Below, piece after piece: positions 42,905 through 53,954 of a stretch of DNA of 64,000 bases (its first letter is position 1; every line of letters starts with the position of its first letter). The DNA comes from Symbiodinium natans (Eukaryota > Sar > Dinophyceae > Suessiales > Symbiodiniaceae), in NCBI GenBank assembly GCA_905221605.1, contig CAJNDS010002457.1, positions 186,001-250,000 of the forward strand. The letters run 5' to 3'. Both the position numbers and the translations under genes were made by a program. The notes under the pieces were generated by a model. It saw nothing but the letters and a program-made list of their open reading frames with translations, searched no databases and had not been told where the DNA came from.

Positions 42905-42969
42905 AGTTAGTACTTGAAGCCAGCTTCGCTGTGTTTCGGCATGCTGCTCATGGTACATGTTCGCTCCTC

Positions 42970-42984
42970 AGCCTTTTGCTCAAA
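42970..42984 (+). promoter_or_regulatory. Spliced-leader relic and trans-splice acceptor of PNO
   Basis: AGCCTTTTGCTCAAA matches the 3' part of the dinoflagellate spliced leader (AGCCATTTTGGCTCAAG) with two single-base losses and a last-base change. It directly follows CTCCTC, so AG|CC marks a likely trans-splice acceptor. It lies 50 bp before the ATG. Such relics are known as traces of mRNA that was copied back into the genome. Confidence 0.65.
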
Positions 42985-43033
42985 TAGCGTTCACGGCCTC
43001 TTTGCTTGAATCCCCCCCGCCTGTTTTCCAAAC

Positions 43034-46000
43034 ATGGCAAGTTCCGATTCCATTGTGAAGGTTGCCACTGCAGGGGTTGTGGGCGCGGCCGCAGGGGCTG
43101 CCCTGGCTTTTGCCGTGACAAAGGGCGGCTCCCCCGTGGAGAAGCCGAAGAAAGTCGTTCTCGACCCCCGGATCGCAGCGGCCTTGGAGGCGGCTCGCTC
43201 GGAATGCGGCGAGGGCAAGTGGGGCCCGGATGATGGCGCCACGGCCACCGCTTGGGTTGCCTACCAGATGTCGGACAACGCGTTCATTTTCCCCATCACG
43301 CCGTCCACGCTCCTCTCGGAGATGTGCGACACCTGGTCGGCAGGTGGCGTCCAGAATGCCTTTGAGCAGGTGACGAAGATCACCCAGCTGCAGTCCGAAG
43401 CGGGTGCGGCAGGTGCCATGCACGGAGCTTTGGCAGTTGGTGGCCTCGCCACAACCTTCACGGCCTCCCAGGGACTTCTGCTGATGGTGCCAAACATGTA
43501 CAAGATCGCCGGCGAGCTCACTCCCTGCGTCATGCACGTGGCTGCGCGCGCCGTTGCCGGGCAGGCTCTCAGTATCTTCGGTGATCAGAACGACATCCAA
43601 GCAGTGCGGTCGACTGGCTTCGCCATCCTCTTCGGCAGCACTGTCCAGCAGGCCCTGGATTTTGCCCTGGCGTCGCACATCGCCACACTCCGCTCACGGG
43701 TGCCCTTCGTGCATGCCTTCGATGGATTCCGCACCTCGCACGAGATTCAGAAGATCCAGGCCTACCCGAAGGAGATCTTCCAAAAGGTGGTGGACCTTTT
43801 GGCACCGGAGATCGATGCCCACCGTTCCAGGGCATTGAACCCCAACCATCCACACGCCCGCGGCACGGCGCAGTGCGATGACATCTACTTCCAGGCCGTC
43901 GAGGCAGCGAACACCTACTACCTGAACGTGCCGGAAGTTGTGGAGGAGGCCTTCCTGTGGATCGAGAAGCTCTGCGGCCGCAAGTACTCCCTCTTCGAGT
44001 ATGTCGGCAGCCCTCGTGCCAAGTACGTTTTGATCCTTATGGGCTCTGGAGCCGGAGTCGTCGAGGAGTACCTGGCCAAGATGGGCGACAAGGCCAAGGA
44101 CTACGGTTGCCTCAACGTGCACCTCTACAGGCCCTGGAGCGAGAAGCATTTCCTGGCGGCGCTTCCGAACTTGTCTTCCATGAGGGCCGTGGCCGTGTGC
44201 AACAAGATGAAGGACCCCGCCGCGCACGGCGAGCCCTTGTACCTGGACGTCTGCACCTCCCTCCAGCGAGCCAAGTGCAACGCCAACGTCATCAACGGCC
44301 GCTACGGCTTGTCCAGCAAGGACTTCACCCCAGGCATGGTCCATGCCATCTACAACAACCTCCGCGCCAGGAGCCCGAAGCATCCCTTCACCGTCGGCCT
44401 GGAGGATGATGTTACTCACTACTCGCTTCCCTTCGACCGCATGGAGACCGTCCCGTCGCACACGAAGCAGTGCATCTTCTGGGGCTTCGGCAGCGATGGC
44501 ACGGTGGGCGCCAACAAGAACACCATCAAGATCATCGCGCAGAACACGCCGCTCTATGCCCAGGGCTACTTCAAGTACGACGCCCTGAAGTCCGGCGGCG
44601 TCACGATCTCTCACCTCCGATTTGGGCCTGAGCCCATCAAGGGAAGCTACCTCATCGATGCTGGCTGCAACTACTTGGCCATCCATAAGAAGGAGTACAT
44701 TTTCAGCTTCTTCGCGGACCTGATGCTGGGCCCCTTGGCGGATGGAGGCACCCTGGTGCTGAACTGCCCCTGGTCGGATGCAGAGTTGGAGACCGTTCTC
44801 CCGGCCCCCTTCCGGAAGATTATCGGCGAGAAGAAGCTGAAGGTGAGTGCCATCGATGCCAGCGCCGTCGCCAAGCGCACGGGAATGGGCAAGCTCATCA
44901 ACAACATCATGACGGCGGTCTTCTTCGAGCTCTCGGGCGTGTTGCCCACGGAGCAAGCCTTGTCGCTGCTGAAGGACGCGGTGAAGAAGACCTACAAGAA
45001 CAAGGGCGATGCCATCGTCAATCAGAACATCAAGGCTGTGGAGGCGGCCATCGAGGCCTTGCGCACCGTCGAGTACAACGCCAGCGCCTGGGCGGCGCTG
45101 GAGTCCGACCCCAACGTGGTCTACGCCAAGTCCCGCGCCGAGACGCCCCCGACCTACGTCACGGAGGTCCTGGACAAGGTGCAGACGATGCGAGGCCACG
45201 AGCTGAAGGTCAGCGAGGTCGAGGCCGATGGCTGCGTGCCGCTCTCTCAAACACGTTTCGCCAAGCGTGGTGTGGCCGAGTCTGTCCCAGTGGTTGACAT
45301 GGACAAGTGCATCCAGTGCAACGTCTGCAGCGCCATCTGCCCACATGCCGTGATCCGCCCCTTCCTGCTCTCGCATGCTGAGTTGAAGCAGGCCCCGGAA
45401 GCCTTCGACGCGCGCAAGGCAACAGGTGGGAACACCTATGCAGGACTTCACTTCCGAATCCAGGCCTCTCCCAACGACTGCACAGGCTGCGAAGTGTGCA
45501 CCAACGCCTGCCCAGTCGGAGCCTTGTCCATGCTGCCCCGCCTGGAGTCCATCGACAAGGGCCACGAAGACAACTGGGACTACGCCATGACGATCCCAAA
45601 TCGCGGCAAGCGCTTCGACGCCAACACGCTGAAGGGCTCCCAGTTCCAGGAGCCTCTGCTCGAGTTCTCCGGGGCTTGCGAAGGATGCGGCGAGACCCCG
45701 TACGCCAAGCTGGTGACGCAGATGTTCGGCAAGCGCCTCATTGTCGCCAATGCCACAGGCTGCAGCAGCATCTGGGGAGGGACTGCTGGCTGGGTGCCCT
45801 ACGCCACGGACAAGGAGTCCGGCAAAGGAACGGCCTGGGGGAACTCCCTCTTTGAGGACAACGCCGAGTATGGCCTTGGCCAGGTCATCCATGTCCGGCA
45901 GCGGCGACGCCAGTTGCGGGACCGGGTGGAGGCGGCGCTGGCGCGTGCGGGAAAGTCCCTCAGCGTTGCGCTGAGGAGCCTGCTGGAGCAGTGGCTGGAG

Positions 46001-48757
46001 TTTGGGGAGGACAGCGTCATCTCGGAGCGCCTCAGCGACGAGATCCTTCCATTGCTGGAGGCCGAGAAAAGCAAGGCGAAGGAGATTGCCGAGCTCATCC
46101 GCCTGAAGGACATGTTCACCAAGCCCTCGATGTGGATGTTCGGTGGTGACGGCTGGGCCAACGACATCGGCTACGGCGGCATCGACCACGCCATCGCCAG
46201 CGGCAACAACGTGAAGATCGTGGTGCTGGACACCGAGGTCTACTCCAACACCGGGGGCCAGTCCTCGAAGTCCACGCCCATGGGCGCGGTGGCCAAGTTC
46301 GCGCAGGCCGGCCGCGACCAGCGGAAGAAGGACCTGGGCGCCATGGCCATGGCCTACCAGCACGTCTACGTCGCGTCCGTCGCCATCGGCGCCAACTACA
46401 AGCAGTGCGTGGAGGCCTTCGCGGAAGCCGAGAAGTACGATGGGCCTGCTCTGCTTATGTGCTATGCCCCGTGCATCGAGCATCGGTTCTTCAAGACAGG
46501 CCTCTCGGCGATGTCGCTGGACCAGCGCGATGCCGTCGAATGCGGCTACTGGCCCCTGTACCGCTTCAACCCGAAGTTGGCGAAAGCCGGCGACAACCCC
46601 TTCATCCTCGACTCCAAGAAAGTCACGGGAGACGTCATGAAGTTCCTGAACCGCCAGAACCGATACGCCCAGCTCGTGAGGAGCTCCCCAGCAGTGGCTG
46701 AGAAACTTCAGGGAGAGCTGCAGGTGTACTTGAAGCAGCGCCACGCCAGCCTCAAGGCGAAGGCCACGGAGCTGTCGCAGGATGTGGCAGCGCTGAAGGA
46801 CGGCCTCAAGCAAGCCAACTCCGTTGCTGAGCCTGTTCTCATCGCTTTCGGCTCTGACACGGGCGTCACGGAGCAAGTGGCCAAGAAGTTCGCAGGACTC
46901 TGTGCTGAGCGTGGCGTTCAGGTCCGAAGGACCTGCGACCTCGACGAGCTGAGCGACATGGAAGAGCTGAAGGCAGCCGCCATGGGCGCCACTTGCGTGG
47001 TGATGTGCGCCACCTGCGGACACGGCGACTTCCCTCAGAACGCGGGGCTGTTCTGGAGCAGCCTGTCCGCCACGACGCTGTCGCCAAAGGAGCTCGACGG
47101 CATTCGCTTCTGTGTCTTCGGCATGGGCGACCGCTCTTATGCCGACTCCTTCTGTGAGGCAGCGAAGAAGATTGAGGAGCGCATGCAGAAGCTGGGCGCC
47201 ACCCGCATCCTGAACATGGGCATCGGAGATGACAGGGACGAGGACAAGTGGGAGACCGGCTTCACGGCCTGGTTGCCACAGTTCTGGTCTGCCATCAAGG
47301 CACCTGAGCCGGTCGACGACGGCAGGCCCAAGGCTCCCCTCTTCGAAGTGAAGTACCATGAGAATGCCGCCGCAGTCACCGCCCCGATGGTCCCCCCGGG
47401 TGCGCAGCTCCTGACGGTGACAGAGAACCGCCGCCTCACTCCGGGTGATTACGAGCGTGACATCCGGCACTTGGCCTTGAGCCTCCAGGGCGCTGACTTC
47501 CCCTTCGACCTGGGCGATGCGGTCGCCGTCTACCCGGAGAACTTGCCCAAGGACGTCGATGAAGCCTTGAAGTTCTTGGAGCTGGACGGCGACAAGGTCA
47601 TCAGCGTGAAGTGCGTGGGAGACGTGTCCGAGCGCCACCGCCGCTGCTTCGACCAGCGCGTGACCGTTCGGCAGGTGCTGACGAACATGCTCGACCTGTT
47701 CGGCCGCCCATCCCGGTCCTTCGTGACCGAGCTTGCCCGCTTTGCCGGCAACGCTGATGCCGAGGCCCTCCGGCGCCTGGGCTCTCAGGCCGGCAACGCG
47801 GCCTGGACAGCGCTGGTCGATGAGTGCCCGTCCTTCTTCGACCTGATGAAGAAGTACCCCAGTGCGAAGATGCCCCTGGAGCAGCTGATCTCGGTGCTCC
47901 CGATGATCAAGCCGCGCATCTACTCCATCGCCTCCGATGCTCGCTACAGCCCCAAGGCCGTCGAGTTCACCATCGTCATCAACCAGTGGAAGTCCAAGGC
48001 CACCAGCGCCGTGAAGACCGGCACCTGCACCAAGTTCATCCAGCACATGCCGGTCGGAACGAAGGTGGCCTGCGCTGTGGTCTGCGGCACCTTCCAGTTC
48101 CCCAAGGACGACACCACCCCCATGGTCATGGTTGGCCTCGGCACAGGAATCGCGCCCATCCGCTCCTTCATGCAGGACTCCTATGTAGGATAAGGTTGAC
48201 CCTGAAATAAGGGAACCCTTCTGAACCCTCTTCTGGCTCTCTTAAACAGGGACCTTATTCAGAGGGTCTATATCCCCCAAAATCCCCCCAATCCTATTTT
48301 CATGCAGGACAAGCTGTACAAGAAGAACCGGGGCATCAAGACTGGCCCCATGGTGGTCTTCTACGGCTGCCGGCATGAGAAGGAGGAGCTCCTCTACAAG
48401 GACGAGTGGAAGATGTACGAGAGGGAGGGCATCTTGACCGCGCTCGTGGGCGCCTTCCAGTTCGACAAGCCCCACTACCCACCGAAGCAGGTGTTTGTGT
48501 CGGACAAGATGGCGGAGCGGCCTGAGCTGATCAGTGACAACCTTTTGGAGAAGGGCGGCTACTTCTTCATGTGCGGGCCCGCTGTGGCCACGCCCTCGGT
48601 GCAGAAGGCCCTGAAGGCCGCCCTGCTCAAGCGCGGAGAGAATGCCCCGGCGCAGGCGGAGAAGGACATGTGGCCGACCCCGAAGACGGACGCCGAGGCC
48701 GAGCTCTGGTTCAAGGATTTCCAGGCGGCAGGCCGCTACTCAGAGGAGTCGTACTGA
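43034..48757 (+). CDS. PNO: Pyruvate:NADP+ oxidoreductase (PFOR fused to NADPH-cytochrome P450 reductase-like domain)
   Basis: The enzyme converts pyruvate and CoA to acetyl-CoA and CO2 and passes electrons through Fe-S clusters and flavins to NADP+. The coding region joins 43034-48175 and 48308-48757 and gives 1863 residues, close to Euglena (about 1800) and Cryptosporidium (about 1930) PNO as I recall them. Domains in order: PFOR pyruvate/CoA parts from residue 50; two 4Fe-4S motifs, CIQCNVCSAICP (from 759) and CTGCEVCTNACP (from 816); thiamine-diphosphate domain with CEGCGETPY (882) and GDGWANDIGYGG (1038), then EVYSNTGGQ; flavodoxin FMN domain from FGSDTG (about 1270); FAD site RIYSIAS (1628); NADPH site GLGTGIAPIRSF and FYGCRHEKEE, FFMCGPA. 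The N-terminus has a hydrophobic stretch (VVGAAAGAALAFAV) that may be an organelle signal or anchor. All key motifs are intact, so the gene looks functional. Confidence 0.95.
48167..48310 (+). mobile_element. Single PNO intron (48176-48307) with 12-bp direct repeat and inverted repeats
   Basis: TTCATGCAGGAC is present at 48167-48178 and again at 48299-48310. The only AG in the repeat fixes a GA-AG intron of 132 nt in phase 0, joining SFMQ to DKLYKKN. Inside, GACCCTGAAATAAGG (48198) is matched by the inverse CCTTATTCAGAGGGTC (48253), and TAGGAT (48186) by ATCCTA (48291). This is the expected form of an intron created by a transposon-like introner. Confidence 0.9.
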
Positions 48758-49280
48758 GCTCCTTGCTGCGAGAGGTCTCAGTTTCTAAGTCATTCTAAGT
48801 CATGTTCCGTGACTGTTTCAAGAAGAAACCTGCCTGGGAGCTGTTTTTGCAACCCAGTGCAAAATGTTCCGCATACGCCAATGTGTGCAAGCACTACGTC
48901 TAGTTGTGAGACGGAAACCCCTAAACCCTCTAGGTTCTAAGTCCAGAAGCCCTGCGCCCTGAGCTCTGAGGCCTTTACCTGAACCCGGCAACATTGAACC
49001 TCAAAACCCCCTGGCCAAGTTCCGTTCGCGTGGCGAAGAAGCCAATGGACAGCTACCCGCACAATTTTTTTTAATCCTCGGGTGCTGCAGACTCTTGGTT
49101 GAAGCTTTTGCAAGACGCAGCACTGAATCTGGTGCTTGCATGCTGTACAGGATATTATGCTTTCCATTAACAGACGCGTTTGTTGCCCACGAAAGTCAGT
49201 GCTCCTAGCCGCTGTGCAAGGATGCAAGCCTCCTCAGGACATTAGACCCTCAAGCCACAAACAGAAGGATCCCAAATCGG
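48758..49280. other. 3' flank of PNO
   Basis: No gene seen. A duplicated GTCATTCTAAGTCAT lies near 48790. Confidence 0.5.
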
Positions 49281-49344
49281 ACCCTAAACCCTAAACCCTA
49301 AACCCTAAACCCTAAACCCTAAACCCTAAACCCTAAACCCTAAA
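49281..49344 (-). repeat. CCCTAAA array
   Basis: Nine near-perfect units before the exon candidate at 49372. Confidence 0.97.
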
Positions 49345-49371
49345 ACCTAAACGTAGGACACCACCCACCCA

Positions 49372-49485
49372 GGCCAAAGGATGCGAAGAAGCTGAAGACG
49401 GGCTCCGAGGGGCCCCAGGTCCCTGTCCTCAAGGAGCTCAGGCCGGGGCTCCTTCTGGAGCGTTTAAGGCTCAAGGCCGGGGTGG
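49372..49485 (+). CDS. Orphan exon candidate
   Basis: Between a CCCTAAA array and a TTTAGGG array. One frame reads PKDAKKLKTGSEGPQVPVLK then ELRPGLLLERLRLKAG. A second frame is also open, so the reading is uncertain. It may belong with the terminal exon at 50127. Confidence 0.4.
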
Positions 49486-49502
49486 GTAGGGTTCAGGGTA
49501 CT

Positions 49503-49735
49503 AGGGTTTAGGGTTTAGGGTTTAGGGTTTGGGGTTTGGGGTTTGGGGTTTGGGGAGGTTTTCGGGGTTTCGGGTTTAGGGATTTGTAGTTGCCTAGGCG
49601 TAGCTGACACTGCACACCTCTAGGCAGTTCCGGGGGATGAGCCGAGGCTAGTGAGGCTTGGGCCTGGGCTTCTTTGCCCTAAGCTGAAAGCCTTTAACCC
49701 TAAACCCTAAACCCTAAACCCTAAACCCTAAACCC
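49503..49735. repeat. TTTAGGG array, 110-bp loop, CCCTAAA array
   Basis: TTTAGGG/TTTGGGG at 49503-49585 and CCCTAAA at 49696-49735 enclose about 110 bp, the same plan as the two telomeric introns resolved elsewhere. Confidence 0.85.
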
Positions 49736-49967
49736 TGGAACCCTAGAACCCTCAGAACCCTAGAACCCTTTAACCCCAGCACCCTAAAACCCTAAAGCCT
49801 GTGCCAATAAAACCAGGTCACAACAGGGCTCGGGGCTGCCCGGGTCTGGCTCTCAAAGCCGCGCCCCTATATCCTCCCCACATACCCCCCCCCCAAAAAA
49901 AATTAAAAGCACCCCATGTCCCCCTATATCCCCCCCCTTATACCCCTGCATACCCCCTCTAAAAAAA

Positions 49968-50005
49968 AAAATATATATATATATATCTATATGTGTATAT
50001 ATGTA

Positions 50006-50042
<37 letters not shown>

Positions 50043-50048
50043 ATATAT
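49968..50048. repeat. (TA)n microsatellite
   Basis: TATATA runs with TGTATA interruptions, flanked by C-rich DNA (ATACCCCCC). Confidence 0.95.
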
Positions 50049-50126
50049 ACCCCTATATACCCCAACATCCCTTCCCGAAATACCCCCCCCCCCTTGGTTT
50101 CCCTTTTTCCATCTCTTGCTGTGCAG

Positions 50127-50220
50127 AGCCAGGGATCGCATCAACCGAAACAAGCGAACCTTCGATGGCAGCGCGCTGGAGAAGAGCGCGCCGCTGATGC
50201 AGCGGCTCCCCTACTCGTAG
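50127..50220 (+). CDS. Terminal exon of an unknown gene
   Basis: Acceptor GCTGTGCAG at 50126, then ARDRINRNKRTFDGSALEK and SAPLMQRLPYS, stop at 50218-50220. No family recognised. Confidence 0.5.
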
Positions 50221-50627
50221 CTGCGTAGCTCCACCCACAGCCACTTTGGGGTTCTTCCTAGGGTCGCTGCAGGGTTCCCGGTAATTATGGGGGGCGCTTA
50301 AGTGGGGAACCCTTACATAGACCCTATGCGACCCGAGGTCTAGCAGGTCTGGTAAGATTTTTTTGTTTTTGGGGAAGCGAGCGTCTCTTGCTTGGTGCCT
50401 CTCCAAGGTGGGACTATGAGACCCAGCTCAACATGAAGGCCCCGGGCCTTCACATGTGCACGGCTCGAATCAACAAAGTTCTGCGTGGGTGGAGGTGGCC
50501 GGTTTCTCAGGGCTTCTTAGAACTTCTTAGATTTAGGCTGAGGGTTTAGGGTTTAGGGTTTAGGGTTTTCGGGTTTTAGGACTCTTTCTTCGTGGGATGC
50601 CCCGAGTTTCAATCTCTCCCTGCCCAG

Positions 50628-50684
50628 AACGTCTACGTCAAAACAGCCGTGCGCTCCTTCTCCAAGCCACGAGGCAGCACCTGA
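50628..50684 (+). CDS. Terminal exon of an unknown gene
   Basis: Acceptor CCTGCCCAG at 50627, then NVYVKTAVRSFSKPRGST and a stop. It follows a TTTAGGG array at 50531-50575. Confidence 0.4.
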   Translation, partial: NVYVKTAVRSFSKPRGST

Positions 50685-50711
50685 GCTTCCAGAGCTGCGG
50701 TTTAGGGTTGA

Positions 50712-50857
50712 CTTGGAGGTTCATGGTACTTATTAACCAAAACCAATGAAAACTGTACTTATAACTGTACTTATAACCATATTAGGGCACTTAAGGGGCT
50801 TCTAAGTGGGTTATAAGTGCAGTTCTAGTTGGTTAACGAGTACCACGAACCTCCAAG
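50712..50857. mobile_element. Hairpin element of the CTTGGAGGTTCA family, copy C (best copy)
   Basis: CTTGGAGGTTCATGGTACTT and onward to AACCAA is matched at the other end by TTGGTTAACGAGTACCACGA followed by ACCTCCAAG. A 146-bp element with arms of about 29 bp. A direct repeat of ACTGTACTTATAAC lies in the loop. Confidence 0.85.
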
Positions 50858-51082
50858 TAGGGTTTCGGGTGTAGGGTTCAGGGTTTAGGATGGATTGGGT
50901 GTCCGGTGAAACCTCCACGAACCCCTACGCCCTAGAACGTTTTCAGGTCCCTCGATGTCTCCCTGGTAGTGTGGCCTGTGAGCCACGCGGAAATCACCCT
51001 AAACCCTAAACCCTAAACCCTAAACCCGAAACCCTATAAAGCCCCACACCCCGGCGGCCCTCTAAGCCCAGGCTGGTGCAGA

Positions 51083-51136
51083 AGCGCTGCGAGAAGTTGG
51101 GCCGTGCGGCCCCGGCTTGGAGCCAGAAGGCGTTTA
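51083..51136 (+). CDS. Orphan exon candidate
   Basis: Between CCCTAAA (50998-51030) and TTTAGGG (51136-51160). After AAGCCCAG the frame reads LVQKRCEKLGRAAPAWSQKA. Confidence 0.4.
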
Positions 51137-51390
51137 GGGTTTCGGGTTTAGGGTTTAGGGTCTAGGGCGTTCCGTTTCGTGAGGCTTTGGGGGGCTGGTT
51201 GCGACATGATCGATGCTTGTGAATCTGTGAAAGACTGTCCTTCGGTGGTCGCGCAGTACCATACCCTAAAACCTAAACCCTAAACCCTGAACCCTGAACC
51301 CTGAACCCTAAACCCTAAACCCTAAACCCTAAACCCTAAACCCTAAATCCTAAACCCTAAACCCTAAACCCTAAACCCTAAACCCTAAAC
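51136..51390. repeat. TTTAGGG array, loop, long CCCTAAA array
   Basis: TTTAGGG at 51136-51160, about 95 bp of unique sequence, then about 18 CCCTAAA/CCCTGAA units at 51263-51390. Same plan as the telomeric introns. Confidence 0.9.
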
Positions 51391-51576
51391 CGTCCTTCAT
51401 TTCAAGGCAGGAGTCGCCCCCTTAAGTGATGCAGATCAGTTTGCTTGGAGGAGGCTGATGGGTAGTGACGACTGGGCTTATAAGTAGGATGTATAAGTGT
51501 GCTTCTACAAACTTCTCTGGGGTACTTGTCGTCCGACTAACGTCTGCCCCTGAACCTCCACGTGCGCCAAAGCGCA

Positions 51577-51717
51577 CCCTAAACCCTAAACCCTAAACCC
51601 TAAACCCTAAACCCTAAACCCTAAACCCTAAACCCTAAACCCTAAACCCTAAACCCTAAACCCTAAACCCTAAACCCTAAACCCTAAACCCTAAACCCTA
51701 AACCCTAAACCCTAAAC
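51577..51717 (-). repeat. CCCTAAA array, 20 units (longest clean array)
   Basis: Perfect units for 140 bp, followed by CTCTCTTCTCTTTCAG, a strong acceptor at 51731. Confidence 0.98.
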
Positions 51718-51731
51718 TCTCTTCTCTTTCA

Positions 51732-51800
51732 GGCCTGGTCCCTTGCGGCCGGGGCACCTTCGGGCTGCAGTTGCCGGAAGCCCAGAAGAAGGAATTACTT
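51732..51800 (+). CDS. Orphan exon candidate after the longest array
   Basis: After the acceptor at 51731 a frame reads LVPCGRGTFGLQLPEAQKKE and LLESSW. No family recognised. Confidence 0.4.
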
Positions 51801-52226
51801 GAGAGCTCGTGGCTCTTGAGCGTTAACACCCCAAACCCTAGACGAGTGCTGCTGAAACCCTGAACCTCACTTGTATTCATGGCAGGCAAAAGGGTGGGTG
51901 AGAACCATCGTGAACCTGCCCTGCTTAGCAGCAAACTCCCGCGAATCTTCAGCATTCTTTCGGTCAGATTCAAAGCTTCGTGGCTTTCGGCGTTCAGCTT
52001 GGTCCCAACCCTACACCCTTAAGCCCCTAAACCCTCAACCCTGGGTGGCAAAAGAAAGGTTTAGGGTTTAGGGTTTAGGAAGCAGGGTTGAGGGTTTAGG
52101 GTTTAGGATTCCCTAAACTCTAAACCCTAAACTTGGGATCAGGCCTTAGTTGGGATGACAACGGGGGGAATTTTTCATCCCTATAGGGGGAACATCCCAA
52201 CCCTCAACCCTATAAAAACCTTCAAG

Positions 52227-52321
52227 CCCTAAACCCTAAACCCTAAACCCTAAACCCTAAACCCTAAACCCTAAACCCTAAACCCTAAACCCTAAACCCT
52301 AAACCCTAAACCCTAAACCCT
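52227..52321 (-). repeat. CCCTAAA array, about 13 units
   Basis: Perfect units. TTTAGGG arrays at 52058-52110 and 52399-52432 lie on either side. Confidence 0.97.
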
Positions 52322-52390
52322 ACATGCTGTTCGCTAGAGGGCTGATGCACTGGTACGGCAAAGTGGGATCCAGCCTCGCCTGAGTTGTAG

Positions 52391-53275
52391 GAGTGTGTGG
52401 GGTTTAGGGTTTAGGGTTTAGGGTTTAGGGTTCAGCATCTCAAGTTCGAGCATTCACTAGTCAAGCAGCTTGTCAAGCGTTGGAAAAAAATCCCACCCAC
52501 CCAAGAAACCCATAACATTGAGAAAATATAAAGTTCACTCAATACTTTCCCGGTAGGCTTAAAGCTCAAAGTCCAATTGGTCCAAAATATTTTAGTTTCT
52601 AACGGACCCAAAACCCGAAATCTAATCTAAGGCCCGCAATAAGCCCTTTATGCTCTTAGGGCCCTAAACCCTACGGTTTAGAAGCCCCGATCGGTGAAGG
52701 CTCGGTTTTGGTCAAAAATCCAGAAAACGAGAGCCCACCCAGAACCGTCGATTTCAGTACTAAAAAAATCGCATTTTTAACTGGGACCCTTGCCGGTCCT
52801 GGGGTCGGGGTGTTTCAAGGGGGGGTCGGAGTTTGAGGCAAGGGGGGGTCTCCGAAGACTATTTTGCCTTTAAAACTGGAAAATACGACCCCCCTTGACC
52901 AAAGCTAGGCTGTGAAAAGGTCGCCGGGATGGCCCATCATCAGAATTGAGGGTTAAAAAACCCTGAAACACCCTGAAAAACATTGGAAAACCTAAAAAAA
53001 ACTGAAAAACTTTGAAAAACCTTGACAGAACGTGAAAAACTTGAAATCCTGAAGCCGGTGAAGCTCGGTTTTGGTCAAAAATCCAGAAAGCGAGAAGCCA
53101 CCCAGAACCGTCGATTTCAGTACTAAAAAATCGCATTTTTGACTGGGACCCTTGCCGATCCTGGGGTCCCCCTCATTTGGGGTGTTTTGGGAGCAAAATT
53201 TGGCCCTAAACCCTATGCCCCAAACCCTACGAGCCCTAAACCCTATGCCCCAAATAGAAAAAACCATTTGCCGAA
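52391..53275 (+). repeat. Segmental duplication, copy 1
   Basis: About 885 bp repeated at 54303-55240 with high identity, starting in a TTTAGGG array and TTCAGCATCTCAAGTTCGAG and ending at AAAAAACCATTTGCCG. It holds a 110-bp module (GTTTTGGTCAAAAATCCAGA...) that also occurs at 53055, 53835, 54630 and 55020. No coding seen. Confidence 0.9.
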
Positions 53276-53835
53276 AAAACGAAGGGGGTCAGGGTTTAGG
53301 GCCCCCCCCGGGTGGAAAAAAACCCGACGAAGGGGGTCAGGGTTTAGGGCCCCCCCCGGGTGGAAAAAAACCATTTGCCGACGAAGGGGGTCAGGGTTTA
53401 GGGCCCCCCCCGGGTGGAAAAAAACCATTTGCCGACGAAGGGGGTCAGGGTTTAGGGCCCGCCCGGGTGGAAAAAAACCATTTGCCGACGAAGGGGGTCA
53501 GGGTTTAGGGCCCCCCCGGGTGGAAAAAAAACCATTTGCCGACGAAGGGGGTCAGGGTTTAGGGCCCCCCCCGGGTGGAAAAAAACCATTTGCCGACGAA
53601 GGGGGTCAGGGTTTAGGCCCCCCCCGGGTGGAAAAAAACCATTTGCCGACGAAGGGGGTCAGGGTTTAGGGCCCCCCCGGGTGGAAAAAAACCATTTGCC
53701 GACGAAGGGGGTCAGGGTTTAGGGCCCCCCCCCCGACGTGGAAAAAAACCATTTGCCGACGAAGGGTCAGGGTTTAGGGCAGGGTGGAAAAAAACCATTT
53801 GCCGACGAAGGGGGTCAGGGTTTAGGGCCCCCCCC
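53275..53835 (+). repeat. 54-bp satellite containing a telomeric repeat, about 10 units
   Basis: Unit: GGGTGGAAAAAAACCATTTG, CCGACGAAGGGGGTCAGGG, TTTAGGGCCCCCCCC. The TTTAGGG is a fixed part of the unit. Repeating open frames here are repeat products. Confidence 0.95.
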
Positions 53836-53954
53836 GGTTTTGGTCAAAAATCAAGAAAACAGGAGGCCACCCAGAACCGTCGATTTCAATACTAAAAAAT
53901 CGCATTTTGAACTAGGGCCGGGGCCGATCCTGGGGTCCCCCTCATTTGGGGGTG

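Noticed and set aside
43694-48046. A 1450-codon open frame on the minus strand opposite PNO
   Set aside because: It mirrors the GC-rich third positions of PNO, has no recognisable domain, and the + strand frame has every PNO motif.
30850-50050. Tyr/Ile-rich short frames at (TA)n runs (30850, 38310, 49970)
   Set aside because: They are translations of TATA and CATA microsatellites.
53139-53669. Repeating frames of 76-176 codons
   Set aside because: They are produced by the 54-bp satellite, whose length is a multiple of three.
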